A stretch of DNA of 64,000 nucleotides. It comes from Peptococcaceae bacterium UBA5752. Lineage in GTDB: Bacteria; Bacillota; Dehalobacteriia; UBA4068. Position 1 is the stretch's first letter. The number at the start of each line of letters is the position of its first letter. The DNA lies in the NCBI GenBank assembly GCA_002419055.1, contig DIFI01000020.1, forward strand, positions 15,692 through 79,691, read 5' to 3'. Both the position numbers and the translations under genes were made by a program. The notes under the pieces are model-generated. The model was not told the origin of the DNA, did no database searches, and worked only from the letters and a program-made list of their open reading frames with translations. Shown one piece after another: positions 32,736 to 42,482 of this stretch.

Positions 32736-35700
32736 GTGAAAAAATTGACTTGTCGAGTCATCTTAGGCCGTGCCGGTTCTGGCAAAACATATCTTTGCCT
32801 TGATGAGATCAGCCGCCTTGCCGCGGAGTCGCCGCAAGGCCCACCGATCATTTTTATCGTACCGGAGCAGGCAACATTTATCCATGAAAAAATGCTGGCG
32901 ACTAATCATGGCTTAAAAGGCTATAGCCGTGTCCAGGTGATTGGCTTTCGGCGTTTGATCAGAAATGCTCATTCAGCGCTGAACAAACCGTTATTGCCGC
33001 CGTTATCTGAGGCCGGCAAACGGCTGTTAATGAGTAAGCTGCTGACCGAAAATCGCGAACAGTTACAGGTATTTACTTCTGCTCAATTGCAAAGCGGTTT
33101 TGCCGAGTTGCTGGTAGCGACGGCAGATGAGATTGCTGTCTGGGGCATTGATCAACAGCAGTTGCAGTATGCTGCCACACAAATAGCCGTAGATCATTGC
33201 CAATCACATTTAGGCAAAAAGCTTACCGATATATCATTATTAACCGGTTTATATAATCAATTTATTGCCGATCGTTACGAAAATTTCCCCGACGGTATGG
33301 ATTTTTTAGTTACAGCCATCCGCGAACATGGATATCTTTCCGATGCAATTATTTACATCGATGGTTATAGTGAATTCACTCCCAAAGAGCTGGCGGTAAT
33401 TAGCGCCTTGTTTGTTAATGCTGCTGCCGTCAATATTGCGTTGCCGCTTGACCCCCGGCTTAAAGATAGTACAATCGGCGAAACCGATCCCTTTTATTCG
33501 GCCTGGCGTTGTTACCGGCTTTTGCTGGCAATTATCCGTAGTGAAAAACTGTCTATAATTGAAACGCTGCTTGCAGATAGCAATTATCGCTTTGCCGTTA
33601 CCCGTGAACTGGGATTTTTGGAACAGCATCTTTTCCCTTTCAATGATACTGCCGAATTTAACGGCGATTGTCAACATATCTATATTAACTGTGCGGTGAA
33701 TCCTCGCCTGGAGTTGCACAGCGTTGCCCGCCACATCCGCCGCTTGGTACGAGACAAAAGTTTGCGATATCGCGAGATTGGCATTGTCAGCCGTGACATT
33801 ACTCCTTATGCGCAATTGCTCAGGACAGTCTTTGATGAATATCAGATCCCATTTTTCGTCGACAGCAAAAAAACAGTATTTACTCATCCGCTGATCGAGA
33901 TGATTCGTGCTGCCTTAGAGTGCTGGGTTTACAGGCCGCGTCATGCGACGATTTTCCGCTATCTCAAGACCGGACTGACACCGCTTTCAATTCAAGAACT
34001 CGATCAGTTGGAAAACTATTGTTTGGCCAACGGTATTAATCATTGGGACTGGTTTGATGACAAGAATTGGACAAAATGGCGCAGTAATGGCAGAGATAAA
34101 AATTACTTTGACTCCCAGCTTGAGCAAATTAACGGATGGCGCCGCAGAGGCAGTGCGGCCTTACTGCAATTCATTACCGCGTTGTCAGATAACGCTGCCG
34201 TAGCTGATGTTTGCAGCGCCTTGAAACAGCTAATGACGCAGCTTAATGTCGAACAAACGTTGGATCAGTGGCAGCGGCAGGAGCAGGTTAAAAGCCAAGG
34301 GTTTGATGCAGCTATAGATCGTCAGATTTATCAACTGGTGGTTTCGTTTCTCAACGAAGCGCAGCTGTTATTGGCGGATACGATACTGCTGCCGGAGCAT
34401 CTGTTGAATACCTTTGACAACGGCATCAGCGGTTTAACATTGTCGCTGACACCGCCCGGACTTGACGAAGTATTTATCTCCTCTTTAGAGCGTAGCCGCA
34501 ATCCGGCATTAAAAGTTGCGTTTGTGATTGGCGTCAATGAAGGAGCGCTGCCGCGTAAAATCACAGACAACGCTATTTTCAGCGACCGCGAACGCCGACA
34601 ATTGCTCGCATGCGGCATCGAACTTGCTGCCGGTTCCACCTCGCGACAGTTAGCAGAGAATTATCTTGTCTATGTGGCGCTAACCCGTGCCTCCCAAGAA
34701 CTTTATCTAAGCTATCCGCTGGCTGATGAACAGGGTGGAGTATTGTTGCCTTCACCGGTGATCCGCCGTTTGAAAACTATCTTTCCCGCTTTAAATATAC
34801 AAGCATCGGAAACGGAGAGCATTTGGGAACTTGGCAATAGCCAACATGCATTGTCCTCGTTGGCATTTCAACTGCGGAAAGCCGAGGCAGGAAATCCCAT
34901 AGACAATTATTGGTGGGATGTTTATAATTGGTATTTACATAACGAGCAAACGAAGCCGCTGCTGAAACAGATGCTGCAAGGGCTATTCTATCGCCGTGAC
35001 CAACAGCGGCTCTCAACGGAAAATATAGTCCGACTTTATGGCCATACACTGAGGAGCAGCGTTTCTCGCATAGAAAAATTTCGCGCTTGTCCTTTTTCCT
35101 ATTTCGCCGGTTATGGCTTAAAGCTCAAACCGCGTCCTGTGTATCAGATCACCGCTCTTGACAGGGGCTCACTTTTCCATGAGGTGCTGGCGCAAATCGG
35201 CAGAACTATCAATCAGCGGCAGCTTGCTTGGGAGAACATTGATGATGCAGCCGCAACTCAATTAATAGAGGAAAGCATGACCATGCTGCTGCCGCGTTTT
35301 TTAGGCAATATACTTTGTTCCAGCGCCCGCTATCAATATTTGACTTCTCGGATTAAAAGCACCTTGAAGGCCGCAGTCTTGATGATGGCTGAACATATGC
35401 GGCGCGGTTATTTTGTGCCGGTTGCTTGGGAACTGCCCTTCGGTCAAAACAGCCCCGATTCATTACCTGCATTGACGATAGAGCTGGAAAACGGTAACAA
35501 ACTGGAGATCAACGGTGTTATCGACCGCATTGATATGGCTAAAGATGACAAAGGACACAGCTGGTTTCGGATAATCGATTATAAAACAGGCCAAGTTTCT
35601 CTCAGCATCAATGAAATCATAGAGGGATTGCGGTTGCAGCTGATAGTCTATCTGCAGGTTGTGTTGACAAATAGCATTTACTTTGAAGACGCAGGCGAAA

Positions 35701-36128
35701 ACGCACATGCCGCCGGTATTTACTATACGCCGGTGCGTGATACTTTTATCGAATATACGCCCGGAGACGATGAAGATCAGCCAATTATCGGTAATATCCG
35801 CCTCAATGGTATCAGCGTACTTGATGAAACTGCGGTTCATCTGGCTGATCCGGCGATTAGCGGACATTCCCGGCTGATTCCCGCTGCCTATGGCAAAAAA
35901 GGGTTTTGGGACAGTTCGCCCGGTATCAGTGAGCAGCAAATGGACGAATTAAGACAACAATTACTTATAATGCTTAAATCTTCTGCCGCCGAAATGATCT
36001 CTGGTCTGATAGAGGCCTCTCCGGTAAAAAGACGCAATTTTGACGCTTGTAGTTATTGTGATTTCAAAACCATCTGCGGTTTTGAACGCGAGTTTGCTGT
36101 CTGCAAAGGAGAGCCTTACGATGGCTAA
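32736..36128 (+). CDS. addB: ATP-dependent helicase/deoxyribonuclease subunit B (AddB)
   Basis: A 1130-residue subunit of the AddAB double-strand break resection complex (RecBCD analogue). Walker A is GRAGSGKTYL at the N-terminus. The C-terminal nuclease domain has IDRIDMAK and RIIDYKTGQ. An iron-sulfur cluster is indicated by Cys in KFRACPFSYF and the distant trio CSYCDFKTIC. These are characteristic of AddB. The start is GTG 32736 with a weak ribosome site, giving MKKLTCRVILG. The helicase part is degenerate, as usual for AddB, and mainly recognises Chi. It overlaps addA by eight bases. Confidence 0.94.
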   Translation: MKKLTCRVILGRAGSGKTYLCLDEISRLAAESPQGPPIIFIVPEQATFIHEKMLATNHGLKGYSRVQVIGFRRLIRNAHSALNKPLLPPLSEAGKRLLMSKLLTENREQLQVFTSAQLQSGFAELLVATADEIAVWGIDQQQLQYAATQIAVDHCQSHLGKKLTDISLLTGLYNQFIADRYENFPDGMDFLVTAIREHGYLSDAIIYIDGYSEFTPKELAVISALFVNAAAVNIALPLDPRLKDSTIGETDPFYSAWRCYRLLLAIIRSEKLSIIETLLADSNYRFAVTRELGFLEQHLFPFNDTAEFNGDCQHIYINCAVNPRLELHSVARHIRRLVRDKSLRYREIGIVSRDITPYAQLLRTVFDEYQIPFFVDSKKTVFTHPLIEMIRAALECWVYRPRHATIFRYLKTGLTPLSIQELDQLENYCLANGINHWDWFDDKNWTKWRSNGRDKNYFDSQLEQINGWRRRGSAALLQFITALSDNAAVADVCSALKQLMTQLNVEQTLDQWQRQEQVKSQGFDAAIDRQIYQLVVSFLNEAQLLLADTILLPEHLLNTFDNGISGLTLSLTPPGLDEVFISSLERSRNPALKVAFVIGVNEGALPRKITDNAIFSDRERRQLLACGIELAAGSTSRQLAENYLVYVALTRASQELYLSYPLADEQGGVLLPSPVIRRLKTIFPALNIQASETESIWELGNSQHALSSLAFQLRKAEAGNPIDNYWWDVYNWYLHNEQTKPLLKQMLQGLFYRRDQQRLSTENIVRLYGHTLRSSVSRIEKFRACPFSYFAGYGLKLKPRPVYQITALDRGSLFHEVLAQIGRTINQRQLAWENIDDAAATQLIEESMTMLLPRFLGNILCSSARYQYLTSRIKSTLKAAVLMMAEHMRRGYFVPVAWELPFGQNSPDSLPALTIELENGNKLEINGVIDRIDMAKDDKGHSWFRIIDYKTGQVSLSINEIIEGLRLQLIVYLQVVLTNSIYFEDAGENAHAAGIYYTPVRDTFIEYTPGDDEDQPIIGNIRLNGISVLDETAVHLADPAISGHSRLIPAAYGKKGFWDSSPGISEQQMDELRQQLLIMLKSSAAEMISGLIEASPVKRRNFDACSYCDFKTICGFEREFAVCKGEPYDG

Positions 36129-39100
36129 GATAACGTTTAATCAACAGCAAATGGCCGCAATAGAAACCAGCGGCAACAATATTTTGGTAGCTGCCGGTGC
36201 CGGCAGTGGTAAGACAGCAGCGTTGGTTGAGCGGATTATCAGGCAGATCAGCCGCAATGACGATCCAGTTGACATTGATTGTTTGCTGTCGTTGACCTTT
36301 ACCAATGCCGCTGCCAGCGAAATGCGTCAGCGAATAGATGAGGCGCTGACGGCGCTGCTCAAGAAAAGAGGCGGTGAAGACCAATGGCTGTTGCGTCAAT
36401 TGGCATTGTTACCGCAAGCCCATATATCAACTATTCATTCTTTTTGTCTTGATGTCGTCCGCCATAACTTTTACCGGCTCGGCCTTGATAACGGTTTCCG
36501 CATTCCGTCGGAAACGGAAGGTTTGCTGCTGCGTGATGAAGCGATAGACAATTTTTTTGAAGCGGAGTTTGCCCACGAGGAAAGTTGCCTGCCTTTGATT
36601 TCCGACACATACGGCTGCGGCAATGATCAAAAGAAGCTGGCGAGGCTGTTGACGGATCTACATTCGTTCAGCAGCAGCCAGCCGCATCCCCGCCAATGGT
36701 TAAAAGATGCGGCAGCTGTTTTTGCCTGCCCGCAAACAATTGATGATTTACCGTTTGCCGATTTTGTCTTTATGCAGTTAAAGCGAAGTATTCAGCAGTC
36801 GCGTAACTATTTTGGGCTGGCTCTTACTACACGCGATATTGCCGACAAATGTCAGCAGCAACTTATGCGCGAAGATGAAATGCTTGGCTCTTTACTGCAA
36901 ATTAGCAGTATGCCGCAATTGATCAAGTCACTTGCGGGCTGCAAGTTTGACAGGTGGCTGCCGATAGATAAAAATACTCCTTTAAAAGATAAAGAACGAT
37001 TTGCTTTCTTGCGTAATGCCGGCAGAGATGTCATTAAAGAACTCCAGAAAAAGTATTGTCGTCGTTCGCTCCAGATGCAATTGGCTGATTTGCGTCAAGC
37101 CGCCCCGCTGCTTTCGGGCCTCTGCGAACTGACCATAGCTTATGACGAAGCGATAACTCAAGAAAAACGGCGGCGCAACCTTGTTGATTTCAGTGACATG
37201 GAGCATTTCTGTCTACAAATATTAGAGGATGAGGAAAGCGGCGTTGCGGATGGTCTGCGCAGCCAATTTGTGGAAATATTGGTAGACGAATATCAGGATA
37301 TTAATCCGGTGCAGGAACGCATATTGCAGCTGCTGCAAAATGGCAGCAATTGCTTTGCTGTCGGGGATGTCAAGCAGAGCATCTACCGCTTTCGTATGGC
37401 AGAACCGGGCTTATTTTTAAGCAAATATCAGCAGTATGCTTTAGATCAAGGCGGTATCCGTATCGATTTGAACCTTAATTATCGCAGCAGCTGTAATATA
37501 ATCAACTGCATTAATTATATTTTTTGCCGTCTGATGTCCGAAGAAACTGCTGAAATCGCCTATGATCAGGATGCGGCGCTGCATGCCGGTAGTAATATCA
37601 AAGGAGATCCCTGCGAATTATGGCTGCTAAACCGCCCCGAGGCCGATCAGAATGTAGATAGCGAAGGCGGCATACCGGAGCTGAGTGAAAATGGCGATCA
37701 ATCTGACAGCGCCGGTATCAAGGACGCGCGCAGTGAGGCACAATTGATCGGTAAACGCATCCGTCAATTATGTAATCAGCAGCATTATAATTACCGTGAT
37801 ATTGCTATACTGCTGCGTTCACCCCGCAATACCGATCAGGAAATAGTCAAGCAGCTATTAGCGATGGGTATACCGGCGGTAGCCGATAAATCTCCTTCAT
37901 ATCTTGACCAGCCGGAAGTTGCGCTGATCATTTCTTGCCTCAAAATAATCGATAACCCGCTTCAAGATATTCCTTTTACTGCTGCGCTTCGTTCGCCTTT
38001 AGCCGGTTTTACCAGTGAAGAATTGGTGCAGATTCGCTTTATTGACAAACAGCAGAGCTTTTATGGCTGCCTGCAGCAGATTGTCGCAGGTGAAGATGTC
38101 TTAGCGGTTAAGGCGGCTGCTTTTCTTGAGCAGCTTGCAGCTTGGCGCAAACAGGCCGGTAAAGGTCACTTGGCAGATTTAATCTGGCAGCTGTGCCAGA
38201 CCCGCGGTTTCTATCAATTAAGCGGCGCCCTACCGGGTGGGCGTAGCCGTCAGGCAAACTTACGAGCGCTGCATCAACAGGCTTGCGAATACGAACGAAG
38301 CAGCTTCAGCGGTTTATCCCGTTTTATCAACCTGCTCGATGATGCTTTAGAGAAAAATTCGACCAACGAGAGCGAAAGGCTGCTCAGCGAAAGCGCCGAC
38401 GTGGTCAGGGTGATGAGCATTCATAAAAGCAAGGGCCTGCAATTTTCTGTTGTGTTTGTAGCATCACTTGGTCGTAGGTTGCAATTTCCTCAAGCAAAAG
38501 AAGATGTAGTCTGGCATAAAGATTTTGGTATCGGCGCCAAGATTATTGATATTGACCGGAGAATCAAATTTAATTCGTTTGCCCGTGCTGCTATAGTTGA
38601 TAAATTACATCAGGAAGCTATCGCTGAAGATTTGCGTACCTTATATGTGGCTTTAACCCGCGCCGCCTCTCAATTGATATTAGTTGGCACTATCAGCAAA
38701 ACGCCCAACAAAATCGAAGAATACTTTAACAGTTTGGCGGTGTCTGCAGATGAGCAAATTTTCAGCGGTTCTGTTATGCAAAGTAAAGGCAGCTTCTTAG
38801 AGTGGTTGCTGATGGTGCTGTTGCATCACCCGGACGCGGCGGAGCTCAGGGAGCGTTATGACTGTGATTGTCAGCCTATATCCGATGATCAAAGCCGGTG
38901 GCGGATCTATTTTGATCAACAATCATCTATCGAACAGCAAAGCGACGCTGCTGTTACTGTTGATGCACATCTGCAAGCCATAGCGGAACAAAAAGAATTA
39001 CCGCCTACACCGCAGGCGGAAATGATTAACCAAATTATGAGTTACCGCTATCCTTTTGCTGAAGTTTGCCGCTATCCAATAAAATGGACCGTCAGTGAAT

Positions 39101-39708
39101 TAAATAAAACAGCTTCCTTTGCCGATGACTGCCAAGAAAGCTGTTTGATTGAAGAAGCAGCGTTGGATGAGGCTGATCTACCTAAATTAGCTGCTAATGA
39201 ACGTGGTTCTATTTATCATTTACTCTTGGAAAAGATTAATGTCAGTGGCTGTCAAAGCGTTGATGATGTTACGGATCAAATCAAAGCCTTTACCGATCAG
39301 GGCATACTAAAAACTCGTGATACGGAAATTATTGATTCTGCCGCTATCGTTGCTTTATTTACTTCACCGCTGGGGCAGCGGATGATAGCCGCACCGCAAG
39401 TTTATAGGGAAGTGCCTTTTACTTATGCGTTACCGGCGAGGGAACAGCTTGATATTGCAAAAGAAGATGATATGCTGATCGTTCAGGGTATGATCGACGC
39501 GGTTTTCAAAGAAGAAGACGCGCTGGTAATCATCGACTATAAAACCGGCAGCCGCGGTAAAAGTGAACAACAGATATTGGCAACGTATGCCAGACAGTTA
39601 GCCTATTATCGCCGCGCTATCGCCGATATCTGGCAATTGCCGGTCAAAGAAGCGTATCTGTATATGATCGACACACAGCAAATTATTGCAGTACCCGAAG
39701 TTATTTAA
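36121..39708 (+). CDS. addA: ATP-dependent helicase/nuclease subunit A (AddA)
   Basis: A 1195-residue UvrD/Rep-like helicase-nuclease. ATG 36121 lies seven bases after AAAGGAGAG and inside the last codons of addB; a longer in-frame extension is not supported. Helicase motifs: AAGAGSGKTAALVERI (I), LTFTNAAASEMRQRI (Ia), LVDEYQDINPVQ (II), VGDVKQSIYRFR (III), NYRSS (IV), MSIHKSKGLQF (V) and LYVALTRAA (VI). The C-terminal RecB-type nuclease has ERGSIYHLLLE and VIIDYKTGS. With AddB it degrades DNA ends to Chi and promotes RecA loading. The gene converges with the PHP phosphatase gene with an eight-base overlap. Confidence 0.96.
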   Translation: MAKITFNQQQMAAIETSGNNILVAAGAGSGKTAALVERIIRQISRNDDPVDIDCLLSLTFTNAAASEMRQRIDEALTALLKKRGGEDQWLLRQLALLPQAHISTIHSFCLDVVRHNFYRLGLDNGFRIPSETEGLLLRDEAIDNFFEAEFAHEESCLPLISDTYGCGNDQKKLARLLTDLHSFSSSQPHPRQWLKDAAAVFACPQTIDDLPFADFVFMQLKRSIQQSRNYFGLALTTRDIADKCQQQLMREDEMLGSLLQISSMPQLIKSLAGCKFDRWLPIDKNTPLKDKERFAFLRNAGRDVIKELQKKYCRRSLQMQLADLRQAAPLLSGLCELTIAYDEAITQEKRRRNLVDFSDMEHFCLQILEDEESGVADGLRSQFVEILVDEYQDINPVQERILQLLQNGSNCFAVGDVKQSIYRFRMAEPGLFLSKYQQYALDQGGIRIDLNLNYRSSCNIINCINYIFCRLMSEETAEIAYDQDAALHAGSNIKGDPCELWLLNRPEADQNVDSEGGIPELSENGDQSDSAGIKDARSEAQLIGKRIRQLCNQQHYNYRDIAILLRSPRNTDQEIVKQLLAMGIPAVADKSPSYLDQPEVALIISCLKIIDNPLQDIPFTAALRSPLAGFTSEELVQIRFIDKQQSFYGCLQQIVAGEDVLAVKAAAFLEQLAAWRKQAGKGHLADLIWQLCQTRGFYQLSGALPGGRSRQANLRALHQQACEYERSSFSGLSRFINLLDDALEKNSTNESERLLSESADVVRVMSIHKSKGLQFSVVFVASLGRRLQFPQAKEDVVWHKDFGIGAKIIDIDRRIKFNSFARAAIVDKLHQEAIAEDLRTLYVALTRAASQLILVGTISKTPNKIEEYFNSLAVSADEQIFSGSVMQSKGSFLEWLLMVLLHHPDAAELRERYDCDCQPISDDQSRWRIYFDQQSSIEQQSDAAVTVDAHLQAIAEQKELPPTPQAEMINQIMSYRYPFAEVCRYPIKWTVSELNKTASFADDCQESCLIEEAALDEADLPKLAANERGSIYHLLLEKINVSGCQSVDDVTDQIKAFTDQGILKTRDTEIIDSAAIVALFTSPLGQRMIAAPQVYREVPFTYALPAREQLDIAKEDDMLIVQGMIDAVFKEEDALVIIDYKTGSRGKSEQQILATYARQLAYYRRAIADIWQLPVKEAYLYMIDTQQIIAVPEVI

Positions 39709-40501
39709 GCGGCACCTGCTTTAATTGCCGCTGCTCAAAGAGGCTGATATACTTAAATCCCGCTTCTTCGATTAGCTGGTAACCGTCTTTAATCCGATAA
39801 AACAGACTACGCGGAACGTGAGAATCGGAGCCGCAGGTGATGATTTCTCCGCCCAGTTGTTTATAACGGCGCAATATCTCCGGTGCGGGATGGGCTTCGT
39901 AGCAACCGCAGCGCCAGCCGCCGGTATTTATTTCTAAGCCTTTACCGCGTTCAATCAACTGTTTGAGCAGCGGGTCGAGGTATTCGGCATAATCATCATA
40001 AACGAAATTCACTTGTGGCAGTTGTTGATCACGGCGGATCAGATCTATGTGTGCCAGTACATCGAAGTCTTCCATCTCCGATACCGCAGCCAATAAAGCC
40101 GCGAAATATTCGTTGTAAGCCTGCGTTAGAGTTTTACCTGCTGAAAAGGTACCGTTGAAAATAGGCAGATCATCGATAAAGTGCAGCGAGCCCAAGACAA
40201 AATCGTAATTTCCGGCTTTAACTGCGGCTTCCGTTTGGGGCTGCATCAACGGCTGCCAGCCGGCTTCAACCCCCATGCCGATAGCAAAATCAGGGAATAA
40301 TTGGCGTGAGAGCTCAATCTCTTGATAATATTGCTGCCAATCAGGCAACCCACCGATAGGAGAATCTTGCGAGCACTCGATATGTTCGGTAAAAGTGACG
40401 CCGCTACCTCCGGCGGCAATTACCAAGGCGCAGATTTCGGCAATCGGCGTGCTGCCATCAAATGAGATGCTGCTATGACAATGATAATCATAATATTTCA
40501 T
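39701..40501 (-). CDS. PHP-domain histidinol-phosphatase (HisJ-like)
   Basis: A 266-residue metal-dependent phosphoesterase. Metal-binding motifs of the PHP fold are visible: YHCHSSISFDG (HxH), FTEHIE, LGSLHFID, LAHIDLIRRD and a terminal CGSDSHVP. The best match is the HisJ/HisK histidinol-phosphatase family, but related PHP enzymes act on other phosphates, and no his genes are nearby, so the symbol is withheld. ATG 40501 is preferred, as GAGGGAG lies eight bases before it and the protein then begins MKYYDYHCH. Its start overlaps the hflX end by 14 bases and its stop overlaps addA on the other strand. Confidence 0.83.
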   Translation of the reverse strand: MKYYDYHCHSSISFDGSTPIAEICALVIAAGGSGVTFTEHIECSQDSPIGGLPDWQQYYQEIELSRQLFPDFAIGMGVEAGWQPLMQPQTEAAVKAGNYDFVLGSLHFIDDLPIFNGTFSAGKTLTQAYNEYFAALLAAVSEMEDFDVLAHIDLIRRDQQLPQVNFVYDDYAEYLDPLLKQLIERGKGLEINTGGWRCGCYEAHPAPEILRRYKQLGGEIITCGSDSHVPRSLFYRIKDGYQLIEEAGFKYISLFEQRQLKQVPLK

Positions 40502-42281
40502 GCTGTTCTCCCTCAAGTTTCGACTTAATTCCTTGTTGGCATAATTGTCCCCAGAGTCGGCGCGGTATTTCCGCGCTGATTTTTATGCCTTGTTCGGTAT
40601 ACTCTACCTGCCTGACCCTACCTTCTTCGTAACAGGCCGCTACCACCGCGTTACCATCAGGCGGCAGCAAATACTCTACGGCAACCAACCGTTCTGCTAT
40701 TTGAGCTGCGATCATTTCCTTTAGCTGCTGCAACCCTTGGCCGCTGGTGGCAGAAATAGCCACTGCCGGATTAAAGATGCCGAGCAGTCTTTGCATGGCA
40801 TCGGAGTTGCCCAGCAGATCAGTTTTATTGATAACATTGATCATTGGTTTATCGGCTGCTGACAATTTTGCCACTACCTTCATCACGGCGCTGGCCTGAT
40901 CTTCAATATCATCAGCCGATCCGTCCATTACATGCAGTAGCAAATCAGCGTCGGCAACCTCTTCTAATGTTGCGGAAAAAGCTGCTATAAGATGGTGTGG
41001 TAAGCGGCGGATAAAACCGACCGTATCGCTTAAAAGTATTTCCTGCCCCTGCATCAATTCCACACGTCTGGTCAACGGATCGAGGGTGGCAAAAAGTTTA
41101 TCTTCTGCTATGGTATCGGCAGCGGATAAAGCATTGAGCAGAGAGCTTTTACCGGCATTGGTGTAGCCGACCAGGGTAACCTTGAAAAGCTGTTCTTTAG
41201 TCCGCCGTTGGCGTTGCACGCTGCGCCCACGACAAATATTATCTAAGGCACTTTGCAGGTCATCAATACGTCCGCGGATCTTGCGCCGATCCATTTCCAG
41301 CATCGATTCACCGGGACCGCGAGTGCCGATACCGCCGCCAAGCCGAGAAAGCTGAGTTCCCTGTCCACTGAGGCGCGGCAGTAAATAGCGCAGTTGCGCC
41401 AGCTCAACCTGTAGCTTGCCCTCATAACTAATAGCCCGTGATGCAAATATATCCAATATCAACATAGTTCGGTCGATGATTTTACGGTCAATTATTTGCG
41501 CCAATGTAGCCATTACCGAAACCGGCAGTTCATCATCGAAAATTATCACATCTGCCTGTTTGACCTGGGCCAGCATGGCAATTTCTTTGGCCTTGCCTTT
41601 ACCTATATAAGTTGCGGCCTCCGGACGGTTCTTTTTTTGATAAAGTGAATCAACAACTTTGATACCGGCCGTTGCGGCTAATTGAGCAAGCTCCGCCAGG
41701 GAACGCTGCGTTTCTTCGCTTCCAGCTCCGCAATCAAGTGCTACCAATATCGCTTTTTCTGCGGAGGCTGTTTGTTCTTCATCTAATACCTGTTTACGCA
41801 AAGGCAGCTGGCTACGCCAATTATACTCTGCCGCTGCAGCCCAATCCATAATCATTGGCTGTTCCGGCACAAATGCGATACCGACTGTAGTAATCGCTGC
41901 ATCGCTGCCGACACCAAGCGCGGCGATACAATCTAAGCCTGATGCTGCCAGCGCCGACAAATCAGCATCGCTTAATATGCCGCTGCCCTGTGGATGAGTG
42001 TGCACGCAATGCAGTCCCGACAAAGGTGCGTATTGCCGCCGCGCATGCTGAAGTTCGGGCAGGGATATATCTCCGCTATTGCCCACAGCAATCGCTGCAA
42101 TCTGACCACGCCGGTCAATATAGACCGCTACCTCTCTGTTGATACGGCGGCTGACTGACGCCATTTCTTCAGCCAACTGCTGACCGATAAGATTGTCCGA
42201 TTCAACTGTCAGTTCAGGCCAACTTTCCATTTTTTCCAAAACAACTTTGCTGATTCCATCAATATTTCCGGATACTTTCAT
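40488..42281 (-). CDS. hflX: GTPase HflX with N-terminal JAMM-like metalloprotease domain
   Basis: A 597-residue protein, about 170 residues longer than typical HflX (about 420). Residues 185-597 are ordinary HflX: an N-terminal domain (SLYQKKNRPEAATYIGKGK), Walker A VGYTNAGKSSLLNAL, DTVGFIRRLPHHL and NKTDLL. HflX splits or rescues stalled ribosomes. Residues 1-165 are extra. They carry HTHPQGSGILSDADL at 94-108, matching the JAMM/MPN+ signature HxHP-x6-SxxD, and Glu50 lies 44 residues before His94, the spacing of the catalytic Glu in archaeal JAMM. So zinc ligands His94, His96, Asp107 and Glu50 are all present. AAGGAG lies before ATG 42281. Confidence 0.92.
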   Translation of the reverse strand: MKVSGNIDGISKVVLEKMESWPELTVESDNLIGQQLAEEMASVSRRINREVAVYIDRRGQIAAIAVGNSGDISLPELQHARRQYAPLSGLHCVHTHPQGSGILSDADLSALAASGLDCIAALGVGSDAAITTVGIAFVPEQPMIMDWAAAAEYNWRSQLPLRKQVLDEEQTASAEKAILVALDCGAGSEETQRSLAELAQLAATAGIKVVDSLYQKKNRPEAATYIGKGKAKEIAMLAQVKQADVIIFDDELPVSVMATLAQIIDRKIIDRTMLILDIFASRAISYEGKLQVELAQLRYLLPRLSGQGTQLSRLGGGIGTRGPGESMLEMDRRKIRGRIDDLQSALDNICRGRSVQRQRRTKEQLFKVTLVGYTNAGKSSLLNALSAADTIAEDKLFATLDPLTRRVELMQGQEILLSDTVGFIRRLPHHLIAAFSATLEEVADADLLLHVMDGSADDIEDQASAVMKVVAKLSAADKPMINVINKTDLLGNSDAMQRLLGIFNPAVAISATSGQGLQQLKEMIAAQIAERLVAVEYLLPPDGNAVVAACYEEGRVRQVEYTEQGIKISAEIPRRLWGQLCQQGIKSKLEGEQHEIL

Positions 42282-42482
42282 AAAACTCCTTATTGTTTTA
42301 TTTTAACGCTTATGCTGCTTTGAAACCGTTAACAGACTTCTTATATATTTAATGCTGTTTAGCAATCTTCAAAGCCTATTATATTATTTTTTTAATTAGT
42401 TAGTTTTTATGCATAAATTAGTAGCCTTAACAGCTTTTTGTTTGTTAATCGTCAGCTATCAGGTAACTTTTTAAAATTAATG

